Below are positions 1 through 9,255 of a stretch of DNA of 64,000 nt, in pieces; position 1 is the first letter of the stretch, and each line of letters begins with the position of its first letter. Made by a program: the position numbers and the translations under genes. The stretch lies in the NCBI GenBank assembly GCA_026418015.1, contig JAOACE010000020.1, forward strand, positions 62,001 to 126,000, read 5' to 3'. The notes below the pieces were generated by a model. It worked only from the letters and a program-made list of their open reading frames with translations. It did not search any database and was not told the DNA's origin. Source of the stretch: Leptospiraceae bacterium (GTDB taxonomy: Bacteria; Spirochaetota; Leptospiria; Leptospirales; Leptonemataceae).

Positions 1-941
1 ACCCTTCCCACTACGATTAAGACTAATCCTAAATATCCTCCTACAAATAAAATATGGTATAAATGCTGTTTATGTTCAGAAAACAAAGGAAACAAGAAAT
101 GACCGATTACAATAGTATAAAGAAAAAGTTTGATAAAAAATGTATAAATACCTTTTCGTTGCGCTGGAAAATATAAATACCATGCTTCGTAAGACAAAAA
201 TAAAACTAATATAGCTCTTATCCATAGAGATAAAATTTGATATCGAGTTGCTTCGAATATAAATGTAACAAGGAATAGAATACTAAAAATATACCAAAAC
301 AAATGCGAATTATAAACTTTCTTTGATAAGATTTGATATTTTCTATTATCTGACAACGGTGTTGTTAATGTCAACATCGGAAAAAACTTCGTACCTACAC
401 CAAAGAGTAATATCCAAAACATAGCATATAAATATAGAACGTGATAATACAGAAAAAATTCTGATCTGTTAAAAAAAACTGCGAATACTTGTGCCAAAAC
501 CCCCATCAAACCTGCAATTAAAGATACAAAGATAAAAGGTGCAAATAGTGGATTACCAGACTTTCTTTTTAGAAATCTTAATAAAACGAAAGAAAAAACT
601 TGCAATAAATAGATAAATTTTACGATTACATATAACTTTAAATTTCCCAAAAAATAAAAAACAAAAAGTAAAAGAATCCATAATATTGTTAAAAATATCT
701 CGTACTCTTTGGCAAAAAATGAATTAAAAAATCTAGGTGTTGCCGTATACAAAAAACCTGTTGCAACAGGCATTAAATATAAAGTAATAAGGATTTCTCT
801 ATGCCAAAAAATAATATTATAGTTAATTGGGTAAAGCACTAATATTAAACCACTAATCAATCCAATTATAGAGATGGGGAAAAAGAATCTATAAGGATTT
901 TCTAATGTATTCTGCCATTGATTTTTATAATTTACAATCAT
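1..941 (-). CDS. nnrS: NnrS family haem/copper membrane protein, 3' end outside window
   Basis: Reading the minus strand from an ATG at 941-939 gives an open frame that runs off the window edge (about 313 codons seen). The product is almost entirely hydrophobic with roughly ten membrane helices. Its start matches the NnrS pattern: an N-terminal YRFFF segment, a first helix, then a His-containing loop (FWHREI) leading into MPVATGFLYTATPRFF, close to the family's GFLLTAVPNW block. A second matching segment is FGVGTKFFPML. NnrS proteins are linked to nitric oxide and nitrosative stress in denitrifiers. The usual HAHEM motif is only partly kept, so haem binding is uncertain. The gene diverges from the hydrolase at 1077, with about 135 bases between them. 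It may connect to the nitrate genes near the other end of the window, but nothing here proves that. Confidence 0.7.
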   Translation of the reverse strand, partial: MIVNYKNQWQNTLENPYRFFFPISIIGLISGLILVLYPINYNIIFWHREILITLYLMPVATGFLYTATPRFFNSFFAKEYEIFLTILWILLLFVFYFLGNLKLYVIVKFIYLLQVFSFVLLRFLKRKSGNPLFAPFIFVSLIAGLMGVLAQVFAVFFNRSEFFLYYHVLYLYAMFWILLFGVGTKFFPMLTLTTPLSDNRKYQILSKKVYNSHLFWYIFSILFLVTFIFEATRYQILSLWIRAILVLFLSYEAWYLYFPAQRKGIYTFFIKLFLYTIVIGHFLFPLFSEHKQHLYHILFVGGYLGLVLIVVGR

Positions 942-1076
942 TATATAAGACTCCTAATTCGTAATTCAATATTAAGAAAAATTAAACCATCTCTATTGGC
1001 AAACAAAAAATGTTCTAGATTGTTAGAATAGTTGTTTTTATTGACACAAAAAAAAGTTGATTTTTTTTGTTTTTTT

Positions 1077-2090
1077 ATGATAACCCACGAGATTTATTTT
1101 AGAATTCCTAAACTTTTACAAAGTTCTTTTTTGCAAACAAGTTTAGCTTCTTTAAAAATAGGTAATCAAATAAAATTCTTGCAACAAATATCACGATACG
1201 AATTGATCAAAACCAAAAAAGGTGTTCGATTGTTAGGTTCTTATACAAAAGCACCGAATAAATTTGTATCCAAAGGGCTTGTAATTTTATTACATGGGTG
1301 GGAAGGTAGTATAGAATCCTCTTACATTATACGTATGGCAAATTTTCTTGTTGCAAATGGTTTTGATGTATTTAGGTTAAATTTTCGTGATCATGGCAAT
1401 ACCCATCATCTAAACGAAGGGATTTTTCTAGGAACTTTGATTGAAGAAGTTTACGATGCAATCATCCAGATTATGGAAAAATACAATGTACCTACTTACG
1501 TTGTGGGATTCTCTTTGGGTGGAAACTTTGCAATTCGATTTGGATTACTCTATAACCAAAAAGTTCGAAATAAAAAAGATAAAAATCAAAAGGATTTATT
1601 AGAATTTGTATTTGCTGTATCGCCTGCATTAGATCCTAGAAAAACTACCATGGTAATCGATCAGGACAAAATTTATAAAAAATATTTTCTTTCAAAATGG
1701 AAAGAATCCCTAAGGCTAAAAGAACACTACTTCCCATATTTGTATCATTTTGAACCCTATATGAAGATAGATTCGATCATGGAATTAACAGAAAAAGGAA
1801 TTATGAAATATTCTCACTTTAAAAATGTAGATGATTACTTTTCTCATTATACTATCTCGAATTTTTCTTTTAAAAACCTCAAAATACCTTTGTATATTCT
1901 AACAGCTCACGATGATCCCATTATACCCGTAGAAGATTTTTATTTTTTAAAAGATATTCCCAAAGTTCATCTATATATTACCGATAAAGGTGGTCATAAT
2001 GGATTTATTATGGACTTTCAATTTCATTGTTATTATATGGCTTTATTTGCAGATATTATCAGAAACTCCAATTTAACAAAGTTTTTTTAA
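1077..2090 (+). CDS. Alpha/beta hydrolase, YheT/UPF0017 type
   Basis: A 337-residue serine hydrolase. The oxyanion-side motif LLHGWEGS, the nucleophile elbow VGFSLGGN (Ser in GFSLGG), the acid loop DDPIIP and the final catalytic His in GGHNGF occur in the standard order and spacing of the alpha/beta fold. The overall pattern is that of the YheT-like (UPF0017) group of putative esterases; the substrate is unknown. I chose the ATG at 1077. An in-frame TTG at 1032 would add 15 residues that resemble nothing. It is the first of a run of plus-strand genes (hydrolase, M16 protease, Sua5) with short gaps, probably co-transcribed. No signal peptide is seen, so it is probably cytoplasmic. Confidence 0.8.
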   Translation: MITHEIYFRIPKLLQSSFLQTSLASLKIGNQIKFLQQISRYELIKTKKGVRLLGSYTKAPNKFVSKGLVILLHGWEGSIESSYIIRMANFLVANGFDVFRLNFRDHGNTHHLNEGIFLGTLIEEVYDAIIQIMEKYNVPTYVVGFSLGGNFAIRFGLLYNQKVRNKKDKNQKDLLEFVFAVSPALDPRKTTMVIDQDKIYKKYFLSKWKESLRLKEHYFPYLYHFEPYMKIDSIMELTEKGIMKYSHFKNVDDYFSHYTISNFSFKNLKIPLYILTAHDDPIIPVEDFYFLKDIPKVHLYITDKGGHNGFIMDFQFHCYYMALFADIIRNSNLTKFF

Positions 2091-2147
2091 GTCCAAATAA
2101 AGAAAAAAAGATGTCTTAATGATGATTTTACATTTTTTGGATTTTAT

Positions 2148-3428
2148 ATGAGTCTTTTTCCTCAAAAAGGTTCTCCTGTACAAAATTTGGAATTAATCAT
2201 TCAAGATAAAATCGAAAATGATATCGTTTTCGAAACAATCCATCATATTCGTGTCGGATATATTTACAAAAAAAGTCATCTAACATTTTTACAAATTGCC
2301 AATCGAGCTGGTTCACAAATCGAATCAAACGAGGAATGGGGAATTTCCCATATTTTAGAACACATGTTTTTTAAAGGATCAAAAAAAAGACCCAATAGTA
2401 TTGAATTTTTACGTTCCTACAATAGAATTGGTGCTAGTATGAATGCTTATACAGATTATGATCATACGAATTATCATATTTCTATGTTAAACGAGGTATT
2501 CGAAGAAGGTTTTGATATTATAGCTGACATGTATATCAATCCCCTATTTCCAGAAAGCGAATTTAAAAAAGAACTCAATCCCATACTAAGCGAATTTAGA
2601 GAAAATGAAGATGATCCAGTAGATTATTTATACGAAAACTGCATGAAAAATTTTATTAGCCCATTCCATTCTATCTTAGGAACAGAAGAATCTATTAAAA
2701 AGACAACTATCGAGAAAATGTTTCAATTTAAGAATAAATACTATGGCAAAAACAATACGGTGATAACTGCTGTTGGTGGTATTTCGCCCGATCTGTTTTT
2801 TAATAAAATAAAAGAATATTTTAAAGATTTACCTCTTTCTATAGAAGTTCAATATCCTTCCGTTAAATATAAAGAAGGAAGTATTACTTTACACAAAAAA
2901 GGAATTAGCGAAGGCTATGTGATGATATTATTTCCCGCACTGCCTACGAACCACAAAGATAGAATTAAACAAAATTTTTTGAATTATATTTTAGGTGGAA
3001 TGGATTCTTCGCTTCTTTTCGAAAGAGTCCGCGAAGAATTAGGTCTATCTTGTTATGAGATTTCTTCCAACATTACGAGAAATCAATCTTTTTCTGTGTT
3101 AGAAATATTCGCTGGTATTTCGCCAGAAGAAATCCCCATTTTAATAAAAGAAATCGATAAAATCATTGATTTTTTAACAAACGAAAAAATAAGCCATCAT
3201 CAGCTTTTAATTGCAAAAAATACATTAAAAACACAGATATGCGCAATGGCAGAAACCAACAAAGGAATAAGTAGCCTACTTTTAAATACTCTACTTAGAA
3301 ACGAATACCAAGATCCCATAGAAGTAATTTTAAGAGAAATAGACGAAATATCACTAGAAGACATTAGAGAGATTGCACAAACAACTTTTGCCAACAAAAA
3401 ATTTATTGGAACTCTATTACCAGAATAA
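2148..3428 (+). CDS. M16 family zinc peptidase (pitrilysin/MPP-beta like)
   Basis: A 426-residue protein with the inverted zinc motif HxxEH at residues 68-72 (HILEH), followed by MFFKGSKKRP as in M16B processing-peptidase-like proteins. The third zinc ligand Glu is expected in the helix at about residues 145-150 (LSEFRENEDDP). The C-terminal half carries the family's inactive-domain pattern (LGGMDSSLLFERVREELGLSCYEISS). Length equals a single two-domain M16B subunit. No signal peptide is visible, so a cytoplasmic peptide-degrading role is likely. Its stop overlaps the start of the Sua5 gene by one base (TAATG), which indicates translational coupling. Confidence 0.88.
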   Translation: MSLFPQKGSPVQNLELIIQDKIENDIVFETIHHIRVGYIYKKSHLTFLQIANRAGSQIESNEEWGISHILEHMFFKGSKKRPNSIEFLRSYNRIGASMNAYTDYDHTNYHISMLNEVFEEGFDIIADMYINPLFPESEFKKELNPILSEFRENEDDPVDYLYENCMKNFISPFHSILGTEESIKKTTIEKMFQFKNKYYGKNNTVITAVGGISPDLFFNKIKEYFKDLPLSIEVQYPSVKYKEGSITLHKKGISEGYVMILFPALPTNHKDRIKQNFLNYILGGMDSSLLFERVREELGLSCYEISSNITRNQSFSVLEIFAGISPEEIPILIKEIDKIIDFLTNEKISHHQLLIAKNTLKTQICAMAETNKGISSLLLNTLLRNEYQDPIEVILREIDEISLEDIREIAQTTFANKKFIGTLLPE

Positions 3429-4435
3429 TGAAAATTGATATATCCACTGCTGTTAGAGAATTAAAAAAAGGAAATGTAGTAGCTATTCCCACAGAAACAG
3501 TTTATGGTCTTGGAGCTTTGATCACCAATATAGATGCAATAAAAAAGATCTACGAAATTAAGAAAAGACCATTAAATAATCCACTGATTTGTCATGTGCA
3601 TCATCCTAGCGTTATAGAAAGATATGCATACATAGAAGATTATCAACGCAAGATGTTTGAACTTTGGCCTGGTCCATTAACGATCTTGTTCAAAAAAAAG
3701 GACATTGTTCCAGATATTGTAACAGCTGGTTCGCAGTATTGTGCATTTCGTATTCCTGATCATCCTGTTTTTTTGGAAATTTTAAAACAAGTAGATGAGC
3801 CTATTGCAGCGCCTTCTGCAAATCCTTTCGCAAAAATCAGTCCAGTTACAGCTGAAATGGTGTTAGATTATTTCGAAAATACAATACCTGTTGTAGATGG
3901 TGGAAGGTGCAAAGTTGGATTAGAATCCACTGTGATTAAATTTATTGATCATCAATCTTTACAAGTTCTTCGACCGGGCAAATATACAAAAGAATTCTTC
4001 GAAAAAATGGGATATCGCATCGTTGATTATAAAAACCAAAACTTAGATAGATTACTATCCCCAGGTTTATTACCAAAACATTACTCTCCTTCTATTCCAT
4101 TGATTTTACTCAATAAAAAATACTTACAAATACTTAAAGAATCTGATGTTGACTTATTTATTAACAAACTATTGAATCAACTTTCGCTAAACATCGATAA
4201 AAACGCAAAAATAGGTTTTCTAGTTTATGGAGACTTTCCTACAAAAGACAAAGTATTTTACAACTTATCAAAAAATGCAAATCTTGAAGAGATTGCTCAA
4301 AACCTTTTTTCTTTTCTAAAAGAAATGGAACAAAAGTTTGATGCGATTATTAGCTTTAAAGTAGAAGACCAAGGAATTGGTATAGCAATTAATGATCGAT
4401 TAAGAAGAGCAGCAGAGTTTAAAATCGAAGAATAA
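3428..4435 (+). CDS. sua5: L-threonylcarbamoyladenylate synthase, two-domain Sua5 type
   Basis: Makes threonylcarbamoyl-AMP from threonine, bicarbonate and ATP, the first step of the t6A37 modification of ANN-decoding tRNAs. The N-terminal YrdC domain is clear: GNVVAIPTETVYGLGA, the KRPLNNPL loop, FELWPGPLTILF, and APSANPFAKISPVTAEMV. At 335 residues it is the long Sua5 form. The linker SPGLLPKHYSPS (about residues 215-228) matches the family's conserved linker, and the C-terminal Sua5 domain follows, with GIGIAINDRLRRAA near the end. Two other tRNA-related genes, mtaB (which acts on t6A) and tyrS, lie elsewhere in the window. The start codon shares its A with the stop of the M16 gene. Confidence 0.92.
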   Translation: MKIDISTAVRELKKGNVVAIPTETVYGLGALITNIDAIKKIYEIKKRPLNNPLICHVHHPSVIERYAYIEDYQRKMFELWPGPLTILFKKKDIVPDIVTAGSQYCAFRIPDHPVFLEILKQVDEPIAAPSANPFAKISPVTAEMVLDYFENTIPVVDGGRCKVGLESTVIKFIDHQSLQVLRPGKYTKEFFEKMGYRIVDYKNQNLDRLLSPGLLPKHYSPSIPLILLNKKYLQILKESDVDLFINKLLNQLSLNIDKNAKIGFLVYGDFPTKDKVFYNLSKNANLEEIAQNLFSFLKEMEQKFDAIISFKVEDQGIGIAINDRLRRAAEFKIEE

Positions 4436-4488
4436 TTTAAGCAATATAAAATACTTGAATTGATCTAAATATTAAAAAAAATCGACTT

Positions 4489-4653
4489 GTGAAATTTTTA
4501 CGGTTTTTACGAGGCATTCTAAATTTTTTAATAAACGATATAATAAGTATTTTTACAGAAACAAAAGATCCGACGAAACTTTGGAAGTTGTTTATATATT
4601 TAAGTTTTTTTATATTTATTGGAATGATAATTTATCATATAATCATAAAATGA
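4489..4653 (+). CDS. Small single-helix membrane protein, 54 residues
   Basis: A short frame starting at GTG 4489 and ending in TGA 4651-4653. The stop overlaps the ATG of manA in an ATGA arrangement, the same coupling seen between many genes here. The product begins MKFLRFLRGILNFLIND (basic, amphipathic), has a charged middle (TETKDPTKLWK), then a hydrophobic segment of about 18 residues (LFIYLSFFIFIGMIIYHI) and ends in Lys. That pattern is typical of a small inner-membrane protein with one helix. I know no family for it. Support comes from gene overlap and membrane-like composition only. The GTG start has no strong ribosome site. It also explains the otherwise empty 215 bases before manA. 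Confidence 0.45.
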   Translation: MKFLRFLRGILNFLINDIISIFTETKDPTKLWKLFIYLSFFIFIGMIIYHIIIK

Positions 4654-5933
4654 AAGAATCAAAAACAAATACTTATCCAATTTTTTATTCTTTAATTCCT
4701 TCGATTCAATATTATGATTGGGGGAATCGATCGGAGAATAGTTTTATTAAAGATTTTCTTAAAAAGAAAAAGAAATTAGAATTCGACATAAACCAGCCAA
4801 TAGCAGAATTATGGAAAGGTGCTCATAAAAAAGCACCATCAAAACTAACTCCTTATCCTTTAAAATACCTAGAACAACATCCAAAAATTTTGTTGGAGCA
4901 AGAAAAAAACTTGGATGATCTTATCAAAAAAAATCCAGAACACTTTCTTGGTTCAGCTCTAGTAAATAAAAACATCCATCAGCTGCCATTTTTGTTCAAA
5001 ATCCTTGATGCAGAAAAACCACTTTCTATTCAAGCACATCCAGATAAAAAATTAGCAGAAATCTTACATAAAAGAGATCCCAAGAATTATCCCGACGATA
5101 ACCACAAACCAGAATTAGCCATTAGTCTAGGAAATTTCGAAGCAATCGTTGGATTTCGTCCATTAGAAGAAATTCTTAGATTTATTCATACTTATCCCAT
5201 TAATAAATATTTGGGAATCGAGAATTTTTCTGATGTTGATATAATAAAAAATATTTATAAAAAAATCATGCTTTTAAACCCAATGGAAATCGAAATTATT
5301 GTTAAGGATATAATCCATTTTTTAAACACAAATTCTCCAGAACCAATTCGAGACAAATGGTTTTTTGAACTTATCAAACATTATGGAGATAAAGATCCTG
5401 GTTTGTTTTCTATTTACTTGTTCAACTATTTTAACCTAAAAAAAGGAGAAGGAATTTTTCTAGGCCCCAACATCCCACATGCTTATCTTAAAGGCGAAAT
5501 CTTAGAATGTATGGCAGATTCTGATAACGTAGTACGCGGTGGATTAACATCGAAATATAAAGATATCGAAGTGTTAATTTCTATGTTGGATTATAATGCA
5601 CAAGATATTAAACCAATTACACCATTTAATTTTAAGAATCTTTATAAATATTATCCCATACCAGTCAAAGATTTTATCGTAAAACTACTCCACGAACCGT
5701 CTTCTGAACAATTTTCAAAAAGCATTGTTTTAGAAGATTTTCCCAGTATTTTAATTATACTAGCAGGGAATATTAAAATCAATATTCGAGAAGAAAAAAC
5801 ACTTAAAGAGCAAAAGGACATCGAAGAAGGAGAGATTCTATTTTTCCCTGGCGATCTTAAAGAACGCAATCTAGAAATCCAGATCGAATTCGACGATGAT
5901 AGTTGGGTATTCCTTGCATCAACAAACTTATAA
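4650..5933 (+). CDS. manA: Mannose-6-phosphate isomerase, type I
   Basis: Interconverts fructose-6-phosphate and mannose-6-phosphate, a zinc enzyme that feeds GDP-mannose and glycan synthesis. The type I motifs are all present: YYDWGNRSENSF near the N-terminus, LSIQAHPDKKLA (Gln and His metal ligands), the DDNHKPELAI loop (Glu ligand), and GEGIFLGPNIPHAYLKGE with ECMADSDNVVRGGLTSKY. The last includes the fourth ligand His and the substrate Arg region. I chose ATG 4650, which gives 427 residues. The frame is open upstream to a TTG at 4581, but that stretch is better explained by the small membrane peptide read in another frame. The 42-base gap to the DegT-family gene suggests a shared transcript. 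Confidence 0.92.
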   Translation: MKESKTNTYPIFYSLIPSIQYYDWGNRSENSFIKDFLKKKKKLEFDINQPIAELWKGAHKKAPSKLTPYPLKYLEQHPKILLEQEKNLDDLIKKNPEHFLGSALVNKNIHQLPFLFKILDAEKPLSIQAHPDKKLAEILHKRDPKNYPDDNHKPELAISLGNFEAIVGFRPLEEILRFIHTYPINKYLGIENFSDVDIIKNIYKKIMLLNPMEIEIIVKDIIHFLNTNSPEPIRDKWFFELIKHYGDKDPGLFSIYLFNYFNLKKGEGIFLGPNIPHAYLKGEILECMADSDNVVRGGLTSKYKDIEVLISMLDYNAQDIKPITPFNFKNLYKYYPIPVKDFIVKLLHEPSSEQFSKSIVLEDFPSILIILAGNIKINIREEKTLKEQKDIEEGEILFFPGDLKERNLEIQIEFDDDSWVFLASTNL

Positions 5934-5975
5934 ATTAGTTGTCTTTATAGAGTGTTTTAAAAAATATTATCCTAT

Positions 5976-7091
5976 ATGAATTCTTTACAAAACTATTTGA
6001 ATAAAAAAGAATCTATCAAGCCAATTGAATTTAATAGAATCTATTTAGCAAAAGAAGAATTAGAAGCTGTTTTAAATTGCTTATTAGAAGACAATATTAC
6101 ATCAGAGACAATAACAGAGAAATTCGAAAGAATCTTTTGCGAAACATTAAACTTTAAAAAAGCAGTTGCTGTAAATTCAAAAACATCAGCATATCATCTA
6201 AGCTTTTTATCACTGGATCTAAAACCAGAGAATACTGTGTGGTTAATAAATCTATCTTCTGTTCATGCATTAGATGCTGCAAGATATTTAAATGCCAAAA
6301 TTGGATTAATAGAAGTGGACAAAAATTCATTCTTTCCCAATCCTTCTTTATTAGAAGAAATCATTAATAAAGAAATGAAAGAAAATGACATCTTTGTTGC
6401 CGATTATATTTATGGTGCATATTATAAATTCCCCTTCGATTTGTTAAAAAGCAAAAACATAAAAATTATCGAAGATATAACAGGTATCTTAGGATATCAA
6501 ATTGCAAATAACGAAGAAATCGAAGAATTGAAGATCGGGAAAAATAGTATTATTCAAATCTGTGGTTTATACGAAGATGATATAATAACAACTGGTAAAG
6601 GCGCGATTATACTAACAGAATCTAATAAAATTTATAAAGAAATCCAAGAAATTTGTTATGGTAAGTATAGAAATTTCAATAAAATAGCCTACGATTATCT
6701 ATTAGAAGACTTTCAATCTGCGATGGGCATTCATCAATTAAATAAATTGGGATCGATTTTAACGCGAAGAAAAAAGATAGGACAAAAATACTTAGAAGGA
6801 TTAAGAAATTCCCATAACGAAACCTATTTTACAAACCCCATGTTAGATAATTATCATAAATTTCCTGTACTATTTAATAAGCCATCAGAAGAAGTACAGA
6901 GATATTTTAAATCCCTAAAAATCGAAGTTCAAAACATTCCTATGCCATTGCATAAATATTTAAACTACAACAATAGAGATTTTCCTAATTCAGAAAGGTT
7001 GTACAACAAAAGCTTCTGTATACCCATCTATCCTATGTTAACAGCTGGAAACGTCGAAAGAATCATCAACGCGATAAGAGGTATTATCTAA
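5976..7091 (+). CDS. DegT/DnrJ/EryC1 (aminotransferase fold) protein lacking the PLP lysine
   Basis: A 371-residue protein with the layout of sugar-nucleotide aminotransferases: an N-terminal helix/FE..F region, VAVNSKTSAYHLSFLSL (normally VNSGTAAL), IIEDITG with the Asp that faces the PLP pyridine nitrogen (D167), then IITTGKGAIILT where active enzymes have KNITTGEGGxxVT. In that last block the PLP-binding lysine position is Asp (about D202) and the usual Glu is Lys. The C-terminal FQSAMGIHQL block (usually MSDIQAAIGLAQL) is kept. So the fold is convincing, but normal transaminase chemistry is not expected. It overlaps tail to tail by 4 bases with a GnnA-like dehydrogenase, whose usual partner GnnB is an active DegT aminotransferase. 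A structural or regulatory role is possible. Confidence 0.75.
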   Translation: MNSLQNYLNKKESIKPIEFNRIYLAKEELEAVLNCLLEDNITSETITEKFERIFCETLNFKKAVAVNSKTSAYHLSFLSLDLKPENTVWLINLSSVHALDAARYLNAKIGLIEVDKNSFFPNPSLLEEIINKEMKENDIFVADYIYGAYYKFPFDLLKSKNIKIIEDITGILGYQIANNEEIEELKIGKNSIIQICGLYEDDIITTGKGAIILTESNKIYKEIQEICYGKYRNFNKIAYDYLLEDFQSAMGIHQLNKLGSILTRRKKIGQKYLEGLRNSHNETYFTNPMLDNYHKFPVLFNKPSEEVQRYFKSLKIEVQNIPMPLHKYLNYNNRDFPNSERLYNKSFCIPIYPMLTAGNVERIINAIRGII

Positions 7092-8050
7092 TTTATATTC
7101 TTCTTGATATCTTCTAATATTTGGTATGCATAGGTTAATGTAAGTATATCTTTTGAATTAGGTACAAGTGGCTCTTCGTTTCCTAAAATACAATTGATAA
7201 AATGTAGATGCTCTAGTTTTAAAGGATTATCTTTATGAACGAAGATCTTTTCCACAAAAGATTCTTGCTTATATTTTATTTCTTCTTTTGTCATTAAATA
7301 AGCACTCGACGCCATGCGATATATATCAATATCTTGTGTTGCAAAGTCTAAAACAACGTAAGATTTTTCTTGGGTAATGGTTAATAAACGAATTTTATTT
7401 TGTGTAACTCTACTTGCTATAAGATTTGCAATAGTACCAGATTCAAATTGTATTAGAGTATTGGCAATGTCTTCGTGCTCTGAATAAACTTTTAGTCCTC
7501 TCGCATGAATTGATTTTATTTCGGATGGGATTAAGTTTAGAATAATATCTAGGTCATGTATCATTAAGTCTAAAACAACACCGACGTCAGTAATTCTGGG
7601 ATTAAAGGGTGCTAATCTTTTCGTTTCGATAAAAAATGGTTTTTCTATAATCTTTTTTACTTCTAGAATTGCACCATTAAACCTTTCGACATGTCCAACT
7701 TGTAAAATTAAACCCTTTTTTTCTGCAAGTTCTACCAATTCTTTGGCTTGATCAACAGTTTGAGTCATTGGTTTTTCTACTAAAATGTGCTTACCAGCTT
7801 CTAAACATTTTTTTGCAACTTCGTAATGATATTTTGTTGGCACAGCAATTACTAATGCATCAGAATCATAAATCAACTGATCCATATCCTCATAAGATGG
7901 AACTAAAAATTTATTGGATATTTCTTTTACTCGCTGTTGATCCTTATCGTATATACCAGAAACTTGAATTTGTGGAATAGATACGGCAACATTAACATGA
8001 TATTGGCCCATATGGCCAACACCAATTATACCTATTTTTAGCTTACTCAT
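7088..8050 (-). CDS. gnnA: Gfo/Idh/MocA oxidoreductase, probable UDP-GlcNAc 3-dehydrogenase (GnnA-like)
   Basis: A 320-residue NAD-dependent dehydrogenase. The N-terminal Rossmann motif is GIIGVGHMGQYH, followed by the family EKP motif (HILVEKPMT, about residues 90-98). The middle reads QVGHVERFNGAI, then RLAPFNPRITDVGVVLDLMIHDLDIIL. This HxERF plus RLAPF...DVxVVLDLMIHDxD pattern is typical of GnnA, and of relatives next to lpxI, that oxidise UDP-GlcNAc at C3. GnnB then aminates the product for amide-rich lipid A, as known in Leptospira and Acidithiobacillus. The neighbouring DegT protein lacks the PLP lysine, so an active GnnB would have to be elsewhere. The gene follows on the same strand as dnaJ but probably has its own transcript. 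The exact substrate is inference. Confidence 0.75.
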   Translation of the reverse strand: MSKLKIGIIGVGHMGQYHVNVAVSIPQIQVSGIYDKDQQRVKEISNKFLVPSYEDMDQLIYDSDALVIAVPTKYHYEVAKKCLEAGKHILVEKPMTQTVDQAKELVELAEKKGLILQVGHVERFNGAILEVKKIIEKPFFIETKRLAPFNPRITDVGVVLDLMIHDLDIILNLIPSEIKSIHARGLKVYSEHEDIANTLIQFESGTIANLIASRVTQNKIRLLTITQEKSYVVLDFATQDIDIYRMASSAYLMTKEEIKYKQESFVEKIFVHKDNPLKLEHLHFINCILGNEEPLVPNSKDILTLTYAYQILEDIKKNIN

Positions 8051-8091
8051 TTTAGTTCGAATTTAAATTTTTGATTTATGTGTAAAGTATT

Positions 8092-9204
8092 TTATGGTTT
8101 TGCGTAGGTTTCTTTTTTTAATCCCATCAATTCTAATTCTTTGTCTAATTCTTTTATAAGTTCTTTTGCTCGCGAAGACAAATTTTGTGGAATTTGAACG
8201 TTTATAATTACGTGTTGATCCCCTTTGTTATGTGTACCCATAATTGGCATACCTTTACCTTTAATTCTAAAGATCTGATTATTTTGAGTTCCTGGTGGAA
8301 TTTTTAACTTCGCTTTTTTTCCATCAATTAAAGGAACTTCTAATTCTCCTCCAAGAATTGCTTTTGTTATTGGTATGTTTACTTTAACAACTAAATCATC
8401 TCCTTGTCGTTCGAAAATAGGATGTTTTTTAATGTATACAACTACGTATAAATCTCCCGGAGGTCCACCTTGAGGTCCAGCTTCTCCTTCGCCTTTAATT
8501 CGAATTTTACTTCCATTTTCTACACCAGGAGGAATTTTAATATTTATCTTTCTTTGTTTGGTTATTAAGCCTTCTCCTCTACATTTAGGACAATGATCTC
8601 GTATGATTTTACCTGTTCCTTTACATTGAGGACATGTACTTGTAATAGAAAAAAATCCTTGTGTAGTTCGAACACGACCACTACCTTGACACAAAGAACA
8701 AATTTGAGGTCTTGATCCAGCTCTTGCTCCTGTTCCATCACATTCGTCGCAGGTTTCTTTTCTAGGAATTTCTACGGTGATCTCTTTTCCCATTGCAGCG
8801 TCTTCTAAAGTAATTTCTAAGTTGTATCTTAGATCTGCACCTCTTCTGGAATATTCACCACTAAAGTTTCTAAAACCACCTCCAAACATTTCTTCGAAAA
8901 TAGAAGTAAAATCGCTAAATATATCAGAAAAATCTGTGTAAGCTTTATAACCAAATCCTTGATCAGAAAATCCAGCACCTTGTAATCCGGCTTTTCCATA
9001 TTTATCGTATATTGCTCTCTTTTCGGGATCGGAAAGTACTTCGTAAGCTTCTGTTGCCTCTTTAAATTTTTCTTCTGCTTGTGGATCGTTTTTGTTTCTG
9101 TCTGGATGGTATTTTAATGCTAATTTTCTATAAGCAGATTTAATTTCGTCCTGAGTTGCATTTCTGCTTACACCTAATATTTCGTAATAATCTCTTTCGG
9201 CCAT
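8092..9204 (-). CDS. dnaJ: Chaperone DnaJ (Hsp40)
   Basis: Type I Hsp40 co-chaperone of 370 residues that stimulates the DnaK ATPase and delivers clients. The J domain has the HPD motif ([10 protein letters not shown]) at about residues 32-35. A Gly/Phe-rich stretch follows ([19 protein letters not shown]...GGGFRNFSG). The zinc domain has four CxxCxGxG repeats: [24 protein letters not shown] and CPKCRGEG. The C-terminal client-binding and dimerisation domains follow. It is the last gene of the hrcA-grpE-dnaK-dnaJ operon, 51 bases after dnaK with a small GC hairpin between them. The ATG has AGGGATG upstream. Confidence 0.97.
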   Translation of the reverse strand: MAERDYYEILGVSRNATQDEIKSAYRKLALKYHPDRNKNDPQAEEKFKEATEAYEVLSDPEKRAIYDKYGKAGLQGAGFSDQGFGYKAYTDFSDIFSDFTSIFEEMFGGGFRNFSGEYSRRGADLRYNLEITLEDAAMGKEITVEIPRKETCDECDGTGARAGSRPQICSLCQGSGRVRTTQGFFSITSTCPQCKGTGKIIRDHCPKCRGEGLITKQRKINIKIPPGVENGSKIRIKGEGEAGPQGGPPGDLYVVVYIKKHPIFERQGDDLVVKVNIPITKAILGGELEVPLIDGKKAKLKIPPGTQNNQIFRIKGKGMPIMGTHNKGDQHVIINVQIPQNLSSRAKELIKELDKELELMGLKKETYAKP

Positions 9205-9227
9205 ATTACATCCCTCATAAAATGATG

Positions 9228-9245
9228 TAGCCCCCTAAGGGGCTA
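9228..9245. other. GC-rich hairpin between dnaK and dnaJ
   Basis: TAGCCCC (9228-9234), loop CTAA, GGGGCTA (9239-9245): a perfect 7-bp stem in an AT-rich genome. On the transcribed (minus) strand no run of U follows it, so it is unlikely to be a full terminator. It may be an mRNA processing or stability element that separates dnaK and dnaJ levels. Confidence 0.6.
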
Positions 9246-9255
9246 TGTTTAAATA

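Noticed and set aside
5976-7091. Calling this gene gnnB
   Set aside because: The PLP lysine is replaced by Asp in the alignable block, so aminotransferase activity is not supported.
9228-9245. Hairpin between dnaK and dnaJ as a true terminator
   Set aside because: No U-run follows on the transcribed strand and dnaJ lies right after it; an mRNA processing or stability element fits better.
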